A DNA stretch of 5,315 nt from an uncultured Phycisphaerales bacterium (lineage in GTDB: Bacteria; Planctomycetota; Phycisphaerae; Phycisphaerales; UBA1924). Under the pieces are notes generated by a model that saw nothing but the letters and a program-made list of their open reading frames with translations, was not told where the DNA came from and ran no database searches. Positions 1 through 5,315 of the stretch are shown in pieces. The translations under genes and the position numbers were made by a program. The stretch lies in the NCBI GenBank assembly GCA_937891445.1, contig CALAFV010000249.1, forward strand, positions 1 through 5,315, written 5' to 3'. Each line of letters starts with the position of its first letter. The first letter of the stretch is position 1.

Positions 1-746
1 CGGCCCCGCGTTCCGACCCCGCGCCGTCGCCCGCCCCCACGCCGGTACGCGTGCGTCAGGCCACCGACGGCCGCCGTGCTGCCGCCGACACCGACAACGA
101 CGCGCCCGCCGTTCCGCCCGGCTTCACGCCCTACAAGCGCTACGCCCCCTCCCGCCGCGCGAGGCCCCGCCCGCCGCACGAGATGACCGAACACGGCCTG
201 GCCTCGATGCTCGCGGACATCGTCGCGGTCGAGGGGCCGATCCACCGCGACGAACTCTTCCGCGTCTGCGCCCGCTCGCTCGACGCCCGCCTTACCGCCG
301 CGAACGTCGCGGCCCTCGAGGCCGCGCTGGCCGCCGCGATCCGCCGCGACCAGATCGCCCAGCACGGCGGGGACACCGAGTTCCTCTGGCCCCCGTCCAT
401 GCGCGAGCCGCCGCTGCGCTGGCGCGGCGGTGACGAGGCCGTAACCGATCCTGCGCTGATCGCGCCCGAGGAGGTCGCCCGCGTCGCCGCGTGGGTCGCC
501 CGCAACGAGTTCGGCGTCCCCGAGGCCGACTTGCCCGCGGCGACCGTCCGAGCGATGGGCTTCCGCCGCGTCACGGAGCCGCTGCTGGCCCTCGGCCGCG
601 CGGGCGTGGCGCTGGCCGTTCAGTCTGGCCTGATCGCCCGCGACGCCCGTGGCATCATGGTTCCCGCGCCGACGGATCGCGCTTCGGCTTCCCCCCCGGC
701 AGCAGCAGGTCCGCCAGCACCGCCGCCAGCGCCAGCCCCGTCGTGA
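1..746 (+). CDS. C-terminal part of a DUF3320-domain protein (large helicase/nuclease family), 5' end outside window
   Basis: The frame is open from position 3 to the TGA at 744-746 and has no stop upstream, so this is the tail of a longer gene. The first visible stretch (about 45 codons) is a Pro/Ala/Arg-rich linker with a short VPPGFTPYKRY segment. A domain follows with an EGPIH motif at nt 231-245, embedded in a helical segment (SMLADIVAVEGPIHRDEL), then a short FLW motif (about nt 381-389) and a helical bundle around PEEVARVAAWV and AMGFRRVTEPL. This pattern matches my memory of DUF3320, the C-terminal domain of very large proteins built from DUF4011, a superfamily-1 helicase and a Vsr-like nuclease. 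The helicase and nuclease parts lie outside the window, so activity cannot be judged here. The last 27 or so residues are Ala/Pro/Ser-rich low complexity and lie antisense to the 3' end of the next gene. An internal GTG at 51 is probably not the true start. Domain call is fairly secure; whole-protein function is inferred from the family. Confidence 0.72.
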   Translation, partial: APRSDPAPSPAPTPVRVRQATDGRRAAADTDNDAPAVPPGFTPYKRYAPSRRARPRPPHEMTEHGLASMLADIVAVEGPIHRDELFRVCARSLDARLTAANVAALEAALAAAIRRDQIAQHGGDTEFLWPPSMREPPLRWRGGDEAVTDPALIAPEEVARVAAWVARNEFGVPEADLPAATVRAMGFRRVTEPLLALGRAGVALAVQSGLIARDARGIMVPAPTDRASASPPAAAGPPAPPPAPAPS

Positions 747-1425
747 TCAGGTACGTCGCCCCCGCGCCCATGATCAGGTAGACGGCCCCGGAGACCTCCC
801 GCGCCACCCACCACCCGCCCAGGTCGAGCATCAGGGCGGCGCCCATCACCATTGCCATCAGGCTCACGATCCGCCGCGGCCAGCGCGTGGCCAGCAGCAG
901 CGCGATCGTGACGGCCGTCAGCGGCCCCAGGCCCAGCGCGTGCGCGTGCGTCGAGGTGACCAGGATGGAGACGGGCACCGGGTCCAGTTGTTTCGAGAAC
1001 GCGACTCGCTTCACATCATCCCAGAACTCCAGCGGGACCCGCTTCGCGACCTCATCCGACGACGACCGCGAGTGGCACGAGACGCAGTTGGCGCGGATGA
1101 GTTCGGCCGGCGCGGCGTCGCCGAGGTCGAGGTTGTCGTAGTCGAGGCTGATCCGGTCCCCCCGCAGCCACGCCAGCAGCGACTCCCGCTTCGCCGCGGT
1201 CAGTTCCTGCGGGTGCCCGCGCTCCAGCGCCGCCATGAGCGGCGCCCGGCGCTGCACGCCGTGGTACGCCCCCTTGACGTCGTCCACCGACAGCCCGGGT
1301 TCATCGTCCTTGGGCGCGTGGTGGATGCGCACGTACGCCGCGGAGGCCGCCAGCCCGCCCAGCAGCGTGATCACGACGCACGCCAGTCCCAGCCTCGCCC
1401 CCCACGGCAGTTCCGTCAGCCTCAT
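655..1425 (-). CDS. Membrane-anchored monohaem cytochrome c-type protein (four predicted TM helices)
   Basis: A 256-residue protein. Helices are visible at about 12-31, 163-180, 186-206 and 213-241. The N-terminus (MRLTELPWGAR), the RWPRR loop at 181-185 and the C-terminal tail GGKPKRD are basic, so by the positive-inside rule N and C termini are cytoplasmic and the 32-150 segment is periplasmic. That segment holds CVSCH (C114, C117, H118; nt 1072-1086), the signature for covalent c-type haem attachment. No classic cytochrome c Met ligand region is obvious. A THAHALGLG stretch at 159-167, at the mouth of helix 2, offers H160 and H162 as possible distal haem or metal ligands (inference). The ATG is preceded by a strong Shine-Dalgarno region GGAGGGGAG. 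It is the last gene of the leftward operon, 29 bp after the oxidoreductase. Likely role: electron transfer between periplasmic redox enzymes and the membrane. I do not recognise a named family; similar small haem membrane proteins occur in Planctomycetota, from memory. Confidence 0.8.
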   Translation of the reverse strand: MRLTELPWGARLGLACVVITLLGGLAASAAYVRIHHAPKDDEPGLSVDDVKGAYHGVQRRAPLMAALERGHPQELTAAKRESLLAWLRGDRISLDYDNLDLGDAAPAELIRANCVSCHSRSSSDEVAKRVPLEFWDDVKRVAFSKQLDPVPVSILVTSTHAHALGLGPLTAVTIALLLATRWPRRIVSLMAMVMGAALMLDLGGWWVAREVSGAVYLIMGAGATYLITTGLALAAVLADLLLPGGKPKRDPSAREP

Positions 1426-1431
1426 GCGGCG

Positions 1432-1440
1432 CTCCCCTCC
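1432..1440 (-). promoter_or_regulatory. Ribosome binding site of the haem membrane protein gene
   Basis: Read on the minus strand this is GGAGGGGAG, an almost ideal anti-SD match, ending 6 nt before the ATG at 1425. It lies in the 29-bp gap after the preceding gene's stop and supports the chosen start. It is the strongest SD of the four operon genes. Confidence 0.75.
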
Positions 1441-1454
1441 GGGTCAATCGAGCA

Positions 1455-2708
1455 TCACCCCGCCCCGAGCATCTCCTGCGTGATCTCCACCGTCTGGCCC
1501 GTGAGCACCGCCTGCTGCGCGGCCAGCCCCACGAGCGTCGCCCGCATCCCTTCCTCGGCGCCGGCGACCACCGGCGCGCCCTCGGTGATGCTCCGCACGA
1601 AGTCCGCCAGGGCGTAGTACAGCGACGGGTGCGGCAGACCCACGCCTTCCTTGAGTTTGCCCTGCGAGGCGAGTTTGGTCGCCTCGGCGATCAGCGTGAT
1701 GCCCTCGTCGTTGTGGAACTGCTGCCGGTTGGCGTACACCTCCCACCCCTGCGTCGGGGCGTCGGCCTCCTTGAACATCCACCCGTGGCTCCACGCGAGT
1801 TTGATGCTCGCGTTGGAGCCGTGGAAGACCTCGTGCCGCCCCTCGAAGGAGTTGGCGAGCGTCGCCATGTACTGCAGGTGCGCCCCGCCGCCCCCCTCGC
1901 CGAAGGCCAGGTCGCACGCCACGGTGTCCGCGACCTCGCGCCCATCCTGGTGGAAGCGGATCGACCCCGAGCCCCGCACCCGCGTCGGGTACTGGCCGAC
2001 GTACCAGTGGACCACGTCGAACTGGTGCGTCCCGAGTTCCCCCGCAAGGCCGATGGAAACCTCCTTGTCCAGTTTCCAGTTCATCGCCTTCTCGCGCGAC
2101 GGATCCGAAACCGGCACGCGCCACGACGACTTCTGATGGTGCTGGGCCCGCATCGAGATCAGGTCGCGCACCGCGTCGGAGCGGAAGAACGACCTGGCCA
2201 ACTTGTACACCGGGTTGGACCGCCCCTCCAGCCCCACCGCAAACACGCCCTTCGCCCCGCGTGCCGCTCTGGCGATCTCGCGGCAGTCCTCCGCCGTGTG
2301 CGCGATGGGGGCCTCCAGGTACACGTGCTTCCCGGCCTGGACCGCGTCGATCGCGATCTGCTTGTGCTGGTGCGTCGGCGTGGCGATCACGACGGCGGCG
2401 ATGTCGTTCTTCTCCAGCAGTTTGCGGTGGTCGTCAAAGCCCTCCGTCCCCGCGGCGCGGCGGAGGCCGGCCTCCAGCCGCGAGGAGTCCGAATCGCAGA
2501 TCGCCGTCACCCTGACCGCGTCGATCTTGGCCAGTTCTCCGAGGATCGCCCGCCCCTGCCGCCCGATCCCGATCACGCCGACGTTCAGCGGCGCGCCGCT
2601 CACGCGCGGCGCGGCCGGCAGCACGTCCGGCACGATCGACAGCGCCGCGAACGCCCCCGCCGCGCCCACCGCATTGACCAGGAACTCCCGCCGATCGATC
2701 TCGCTCAT
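1455..2708 (-). CDS. Gfo/Idh/MocA-family oxidoreductase, Tat-exported, with EAP in place of EKP
   Basis: A 417-residue protein in the normal size range for the family. The N-terminus has a twin-arginine signal (DRREFL, R6-R7) followed by a hydrophobic Ala/Gly-rich segment to about residue 33, so export by Tat in the folded, cofactor-loaded state is likely. The Rossmann fold starts at about 41 with GIGRQG (47-52). The family's ATPTHQH segment is at 109-115 and KHVYLEAP at 127-134. In most relatives the last motif is EKP and its lysine is the conserved catalytic or cofactor-positioning residue; here it is A133 (codon GCC at 2310-2312). The second conserved motif is retained as GELGTHQFDVVH, giving D231 and H234. 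The C-terminal half is the usual alpha/beta substrate-binding domain. Start: ATG with AGAAAGG five bases upstream. Substrate unknown; sugars, polyols and their derivatives are typical. Loss of the lysine may mean altered chemistry or a non-redox role. Confidence 0.9.
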   Translation of the reverse strand: MSEIDRREFLVNAVGAAGAFAALSIVPDVLPAAPRVSGAPLNVGVIGIGRQGRAILGELAKIDAVRVTAICDSDSSRLEAGLRRAAGTEGFDDHRKLLEKNDIAAVVIATPTHQHKQIAIDAVQAGKHVYLEAPIAHTAEDCREIARAARGAKGVFAVGLEGRSNPVYKLARSFFRSDAVRDLISMRAQHHQKSSWRVPVSDPSREKAMNWKLDKEVSIGLAGELGTHQFDVVHWYVGQYPTRVRGSGSIRFHQDGREVADTVACDLAFGEGGGGAHLQYMATLANSFEGRHEVFHGSNASIKLAWSHGWMFKEADAPTQGWEVYANRQQFHNDEGITLIAEATKLASQGKLKEGVGLPHPSLYYALADFVRSITEGAPVVAGAEEGMRATLVGLAAQQAVLTGQTVEITQEMLGAG

Positions 2709-2771
2709 GTCAGCCTTTCTGCTTGATCCCGCGCCTCGCCGTCCTTGAAAGAGGGGGCAGGGGAGGGTTCA
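2709..2771 (-). other. Intergenic spacer with RBS, resembling a dispersed intergenic repeat
   Basis: A 63-bp gap between the ApbE stop and the following oxidoreductase start, the longest gap inside the operon. The half next to ApbE reads, on the minus strand, as a pyrimidine-rich CCCTCCCCTGCCCCCTC followed by TTTCAAGG and a GGCGAGGCGCGGGATC stretch. In one frame this encodes PPLPPLS...RRGI, similar to the translated form of a widespread bacterial intergenic repeat (PPLPPLSKGGRGGI-like); this resemblance is from memory. AGAAAGG at 2714-2720 is the ribosome binding site of the next gene. I see no convincing hairpin plus T-run, so no terminator is called. Confidence 0.35.
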
Positions 2772-3734
2772 TCAGTTCATGTGTTCCGTTTCGTGATCCG
2801 GGCGCCCCCGTCCGGCTCCCAGCACCAGATCGGCGCGAGCCCCCTCCACACGGTACTCCCCGTCGCCCCCCAGGATCACGCTCGTCATCTCCGGCGGCGC
2901 CCCCATCGGCCGCGCGCCGAGCACCACCATCGCCGTGGAGAACCCCTCGGCCCGCAGCGGCGACTCGTCGATCGCCGCGGCCATGGCGATGCCGCAGGTA
3001 GCCGGCGCCCGCGTGCGCGGGTCGATGATGTGCCCCAGCCGCTCGCCGTTGCGTTCGACGATCCGCCCGCTGGGCGCGGAAACCGACAGCGACATGTCGC
3101 GCAGCACGACGACCGGCGCCGCGTCCCGCCCGAGTTGCACGCGCCACCCATCCCGCCCCGGCGGAGCGCCGATCGCCGTCACCGAACTCGTCCCGCCGTG
3201 CACCAGCGCCGACGTCACGCCCGCCTGCCGCAGTACCGCCGCCGCTCCAACCAGAGCCGCACCTTTCGCCAGCCCGCCGAGGTCCAGCGATACCCCGGGC
3301 CGCTTGAACCGCACCGTGCACTCGACCTCGTCGAGTTCCACCAGGTCCATCCCGACCGCCGCTTCCTCGGCGCTGGCCGGCTCCGCGGCGGAACTGCTCC
3401 CGTCGTGGAACTTCCACACCCGCATCAGCGGCGCGAGCGTGATGTCGAACGCCCCGCCCGCCAGCGCGTTGACCTCCATCGCGCAGGCGAGCATCGCGAA
3501 CGTCTCGCGGTCCACGCGCACGGGCCGCTCCGCGGCCGTGCGGTTGATGTGGCTCAGCAGGCTGTCGCGCCGGAAGAGGCTGTAGCGGGCGTCCGCGTCG
3601 CGGATCTCCTCCATCGCCGCCTCGCCCGCGGCGCGGAGCGACGCGCTGTCGCGGCCGCACAGCACGGCCTCGAACCGCGTCCCCATGGCCGCCGCGGCCA
3701 CGCGGACGACCGCATCCTCGGCGCGGGCCAGCAC
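2772..3734 (-). CDS. apbE: FAD:protein FMN transferase (ApbE family)
   Basis: A 320-residue protein close to the usual ApbE length. ApbE enzymes use FAD and Mg2+ to attach FMN covalently through a phosphoester bond to Ser/Thr of target flavoproteins. Family landmarks in order: MGTRFEAVL (17-25), YSLFRRDSLLSHIN (51-64), GAFDITLAPLMRVW (94-107), DLGGLAKGAAL (151-161), ALVHGGTSS (176-184), SAPSGR (219-224), GHIIDPRT (234-241) and AEGFSTAMVVLG (262-273). In characterised members the last motif reads AD-G/A-x-x-T and its Asp and Thr bind Mg2+; here Asp is replaced by E263 while T267 is kept. GTG is chosen as start: GAGG overlapping the upstream gene's stop codon lies 8 nt before it. No signal peptide or lipobox is seen, unlike many ApbE proteins that act outside the cytoplasm, so either it works inside the cell or its export is not evident. 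It lies 10 bp after the first oxidoreductase, so the two are probably translationally coupled. Its target is not apparent among the neighbours. Confidence 0.9.
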   Translation of the reverse strand: MLARAEDAVVRVAAAAMGTRFEAVLCGRDSASLRAAGEAAMEEIRDADARYSLFRRDSLLSHINRTAAERPVRVDRETFAMLACAMEVNALAGGAFDITLAPLMRVWKFHDGSSSAAEPASAEEAAVGMDLVELDEVECTVRFKRPGVSLDLGGLAKGAALVGAAAVLRQAGVTSALVHGGTSSVTAIGAPPGRDGWRVQLGRDAAPVVVLRDMSLSVSAPSGRIVERNGERLGHIIDPRTRAPATCGIAMAAAIDESPLRAEGFSTAMVVLGARPMGAPPEMTSVILGGDGEYRVEGARADLVLGAGRGRPDHETEHMN

Positions 3735-3742
3735 GGGCGCCG

Positions 3743-3746
3743 CCTC
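3743..3746 (-). promoter_or_regulatory. Ribosome binding site supporting the GTG start of apbE
   Basis: GAGG on the minus strand overlaps the TGA stop of the preceding gene (3745-3747) and sits 8 nt before the GTG at 3734. The overlap of stop and SD suggests translational coupling. An internal ATG at residue 17 would delete sequence just before the MGT motif and has no comparable support. Confidence 0.5.
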
Positions 3747-5103
3747 AGATCGCCGACGCCGTCATGCTCTTGGGGTCGAACGCGTACGCGCGCCCCTCCC
3801 ACGCCGACCGCGTCGCGAGATCGACGATGACCATCACCTTCGTGCCCATCTCCACGTCCGCCTCCGGCCGCTCGCGCGTCCGCAGGCTCCGGAGCCACGC
3901 CAGCCGGTGCACGTCCTGGTCGTTGCCGATGTCCGGGCACTCGACCGTCCTGGCGTCGATCTCCTCGGAGTAGATCCGCTCCGGCCGCATGACGCAGTTC
4001 TTGGACCCGAGGTAGATGTTCCCCTTGTGGCCGCGGATCATCGTCTCCAGCCCGACCTCGTTGCACGTCGAGCCCGCGACGACCATGATGTGCCCGGACT
4101 CGTACTCGATGGTCAGGTTCACCTGGTCGTGGTTCTCCATCGCCTTGTCCACCAGGTGCGACCCGGCGCACGTCACACGCACCGGCCAGCCGATGTCGTC
4201 CAGCGACACCATCAGCGGCGTGATCACGTGCACCAGCAGGTCGCCGATGATCCCGGTCGAGTACTTGCGGTACCGGCGCCAGCGCGCGTACACCTCCGGG
4301 TCCCACGGCGCCGGGCCGGCCGGCCCGCACCACGCGTCCCAGTCGAGGTTGACGCCCGGCTTCCAGTTCGGGTCGATCCCGTAGTAGAGCCACTCGCCCT
4401 TCTTGGAGTTGCGGCAGTAACTCGTCTGGCTCATCGTCGGCGTGCCGATCTCCCCCGCGGCGACCATCTTCCGCGCCTCGCGGTACTTGGGGAGTTGGAT
4501 CGCCTGCGTGCCGACCTGCACGATGACGTCCGGGTTGGCCTTCTGCACCTCGTACAGGCGCAGGGCCTCGCGCAGCCGCAGCGTCATCGGCTTCTCGAGG
4601 TACACGTCCTTCCCCGCCGCGATCGCGTCCTCCGCGTGCTTGGCGTGCCAGTGCTCCGGCGACGCGATCAGCACGGCGTGGATGTCGTCGCGCTTGAGCA
4701 GTTCGCGGTAGTCGGTGTACTTGTCCACCGTCGCCCCGCCCTGCCCCTCGGTGCACGCCTTGTGCGCCTCATCCAGCCGCGGCTGGCAGACGTCCGCCAG
4801 CGCCACGATCTGGGCCTTCTCCTTCCCCTGCTTGACCAGCGACATGAAGGAGTGGCAGTGCGCCGTCCCCATGCCGCCCGTGCCGATCACGCCGATGCGG
4901 ATGACCTCGTCGGGCCCCGGGTGACGCAGCGAGGTCGCCTTCGGCACCGGCCGGATGTTCAGCGACCCGCCCAGCGTCGTCGTGCACCCGCTCACCAGCC
5001 CCGCGGCCCCCGCGGCTCCCGCCGCGGCCACGGCCTTGCCCAGGAAGGAGCGGCGGGATTCGGAATGCATCGGAGTCTGGGCGTGATGGTCGCTGGTCGT
5101 CAT
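3745..5103 (-). CDS. Gfo/Idh/MocA-family oxidoreductase, Tat-exported lipoprotein
   Basis: A 452-residue protein from the ATG at 5103. The frame is open further to an ATG at 5163, but the 5103 ATG has an AAGGA Shine-Dalgarno 7 nt upstream, and the extra 20 residues are an Arg/Pro-rich sequence unlike a signal peptide, so the shorter form is preferred. The leader has SRRSFL (R17-R18), a long Ala/Gly hydrophobic core and a lipobox LVSGC with C40, so it should be exported folded by Tat and then lipidated. The Rossmann domain has GTGGMG (74-79), SPEHWH (148-153) and a canonical EKP at 170-172 whose lysine is kept. The second-domain motif reads GIIGDLLVHVITP (about 284-296), giving D288 and H292 as the expected active-site pair. 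The architecture matches the abundant planctomycete exported oxidoreductases thought to act on sugars or polyols with tightly held NAD(P). First gene of the leftward operon. Substrate unknown. Confidence 0.9.
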   Translation of the reverse strand: MTTSDHHAQTPMHSESRRSFLGKAVAAAGAAGAAGLVSGCTTTLGGSLNIRPVPKATSLRHPGPDEVIRIGVIGTGGMGTAHCHSFMSLVKQGKEKAQIVALADVCQPRLDEAHKACTEGQGGATVDKYTDYRELLKRDDIHAVLIASPEHWHAKHAEDAIAAGKDVYLEKPMTLRLREALRLYEVQKANPDVIVQVGTQAIQLPKYREARKMVAAGEIGTPTMSQTSYCRNSKKGEWLYYGIDPNWKPGVNLDWDAWCGPAGPAPWDPEVYARWRRYRKYSTGIIGDLLVHVITPLMVSLDDIGWPVRVTCAGSHLVDKAMENHDQVNLTIEYESGHIMVVAGSTCNEVGLETMIRGHKGNIYLGSKNCVMRPERIYSEEIDARTVECPDIGNDQDVHRLAWLRSLRTRERPEADVEMGTKVMVIVDLATRSAWEGRAYAFDPKSMTASAI

Positions 5104-5110
5104 GGATCGG

Positions 5111-5119
5111 TCCTTTCTT
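5111..5119 (-). promoter_or_regulatory. Ribosome binding site that decides the start of the first operon gene
   Basis: AAGAAAGGA on the minus strand ends 7 nt before the ATG at 5103. The upstream in-frame ATG at 5163 has only GACTGAGCGGTGG ahead of it, with no good SD. This favours the 452-residue product. Confidence 0.65.
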
Positions 5120-5132
5120 TCGCGGCGTCCCG

Positions 5133-5155
5133 GAACCGGGTCGCGGGGCCGGTTC
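5133..5155 (-). promoter_or_regulatory. Leader inverted repeat (7-bp stem, 9-nt loop)
   Basis: GAACCGG (5133-5139) and CCGGTTC (5149-5155) are perfect reverse complements separated by 9 nt. In the leftward transcript this hairpin would sit about 14 bases upstream of the ribosome binding site. It has no T-run, so it is not an intrinsic terminator. It may be a leader structure or part of an operator; it could also arise by chance in such GC-rich DNA. Confidence 0.3.
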
Positions 5156-5209
5156 GGGTCCACCGCTCAGTCTGACAGACTTGGGCTTTGTCCGCAAGTC
5201 CGGTTCGGG
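5149..5209. repeat. Direct repeat of CCGGTTCGGG, two copies 51 bp apart
   Basis: Copies at 5149-5158 and 5200-5209 are identical over 10 bp, and a reverse-complement partial copy lies at 5133-5139. They flank the palindrome at 5169-5181. Repeated sites around a putative promoter are compatible with a regulator binding region, but the evidence is only sequence repetition. Confidence 0.3.
5169..5181. promoter_or_regulatory. Perfect 13-bp palindrome upstream of the operon, candidate operator
   Basis: AGTCTGACAGACT is a perfect inverted repeat with 6-bp arms and a single central base. It lies 66 bp upstream of the first operon gene's ATG, in the least GC-rich part of the upstream region, where a promoter would be expected. 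On the minus strand TTGCGG (5192-5197) could be a poor -35 element, with a CAGACT hexamer at 17-bp spacing overlapping the palindrome; this -10 match is weak. A dimeric repressor or activator site is a reasonable guess. Confidence 0.35.
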
Positions 5210-5264
5210 CCGTCGGTTTCATCCACCGCCGCGGCCCGGGACCGCGGGGTCCGGCCCGGCGGAG

Positions 5265-5315
5265 GCCGGGGAGCACGAGAGGCCGGGGAAGGGGGGGGAA
5301 GGCGGGGGGAGGAGG
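5265..5315 (+). other. G-run tract with quadruplex potential at the right edge
   Basis: The plus strand has runs of 4, 8 and 6 G at 5285-5288, 5291-5298 and 5304-5309 in a nearly pure purine context, plus two copies of AGGCCGGGGA (5263-5272 and 5280-5289). The arrangement satisfies a loose G3+N1-7 quadruplex pattern if the 8-G run is split in two. It is noncoding as far as can be seen; no gene could be assigned to 5182-5315. Confidence 0.3.

Noticed and set aside
754..798. Possible flavinylation site in the haem membrane protein (EVSGAV and GAGAT at about residues 210-224)
   Set aside because: ApbE targets usually have Asp followed by Ser/Thr-Gly-Ala-Thr. The first stretch lacks the acceptor Thr and the second lacks the Ser/Thr before Gly and the upstream Asp, so it is only a near match.
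1629..2726. 365-codon plus-strand open frame opposite the second oxidoreductase
   Set aside because: Same composition bias and no motifs; it mirrors the third-position GC of the real gene.
2710..3660. Long minus-strand open frame overlapping apbE
   Set aside because: Its product is Arg/Gly/Ala-rich without motifs and it lies in another frame of a gene with clear ApbE motifs; long shadow frames are expected at this GC content.
5104..5163. N-terminal extension of the first oxidoreductase to the ATG at 5163
   Set aside because: It adds an Arg/Pro-rich stretch before a standard Tat leader, lacks a good ribosome binding site, and would place the start almost next to the palindrome.
3685..5175. 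496-codon plus-strand open frame opposite the first oxidoreductase
   Set aside because: The product is Arg/His/Pro/Val-rich low complexity with no recognisable domain, and it is antisense to a gene with a Tat signal, lipobox and all family motifs.
5228..5259. Inverted repeats GCCGCGGC and GGACC-GCGG-GGTCC as an intrinsic terminator
   Set aside because: Stems are only 4-5 bp, there is no T-run on either strand, and short palindromes are common in DNA of this composition.

Overview
The window is very GC-rich (strong G/C at third codon positions) and densely coding. Exported Gfo/Idh/MocA oxidoreductases with Tat leaders, one of them a Tat-lipoprotein, together with a small membrane protein carrying one CXXCH haem motif, are typical of Planctomycetota. 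A Phycisphaerae-like lineage is my best guess. This placement is inference from gene content and composition; no marker gene is present.

Layout from left to right. (a) Positions 1-746, plus strand: the C-terminal part of a large protein that begins outside the window. It ends in a DUF3320-like domain, the usual tail of large DUF4011/superfamily-1 helicase/Vsr-like nuclease proteins. (b) Positions 655-5103, minus strand: four genes reading leftward with gaps of 10, 63 and 29 bases, so almost certainly one operon. In transcription order they are a Tat-lipoprotein Gfo/Idh/MocA oxidoreductase, an ApbE-like FAD:protein FMN transferase, a second Tat-exported Gfo/Idh/MocA oxidoreductase whose EKP motif reads EAP, and a four-helix membrane protein with a single periplasmic c-type haem site. 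The last gene converges on the DUF3320 gene and overlaps its 3' end by 92 bp. (c) Positions 5104-5315: leader and upstream region of the operon, with a ribosome binding site, a perfect 13-bp palindrome, a repeated decamer that can form a leader hairpin, and a G-run tract at the right edge.

How the genes may work together (inference): all four operon products have a plausible redox role, and three are predicted to be exported or membrane-bound. A reasonable model is periplasmic sugar or polyol oxidation, or a related redox conversion, by two nucleotide-dependent oxidoreductases, with electron transfer through a membrane c-type haem protein, and with ApbE flavinylating a partner probably encoded elsewhere. 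No clear flavinylation target motif is encoded in the window. No RNA genes, CRISPR arrays or mobile elements were seen.
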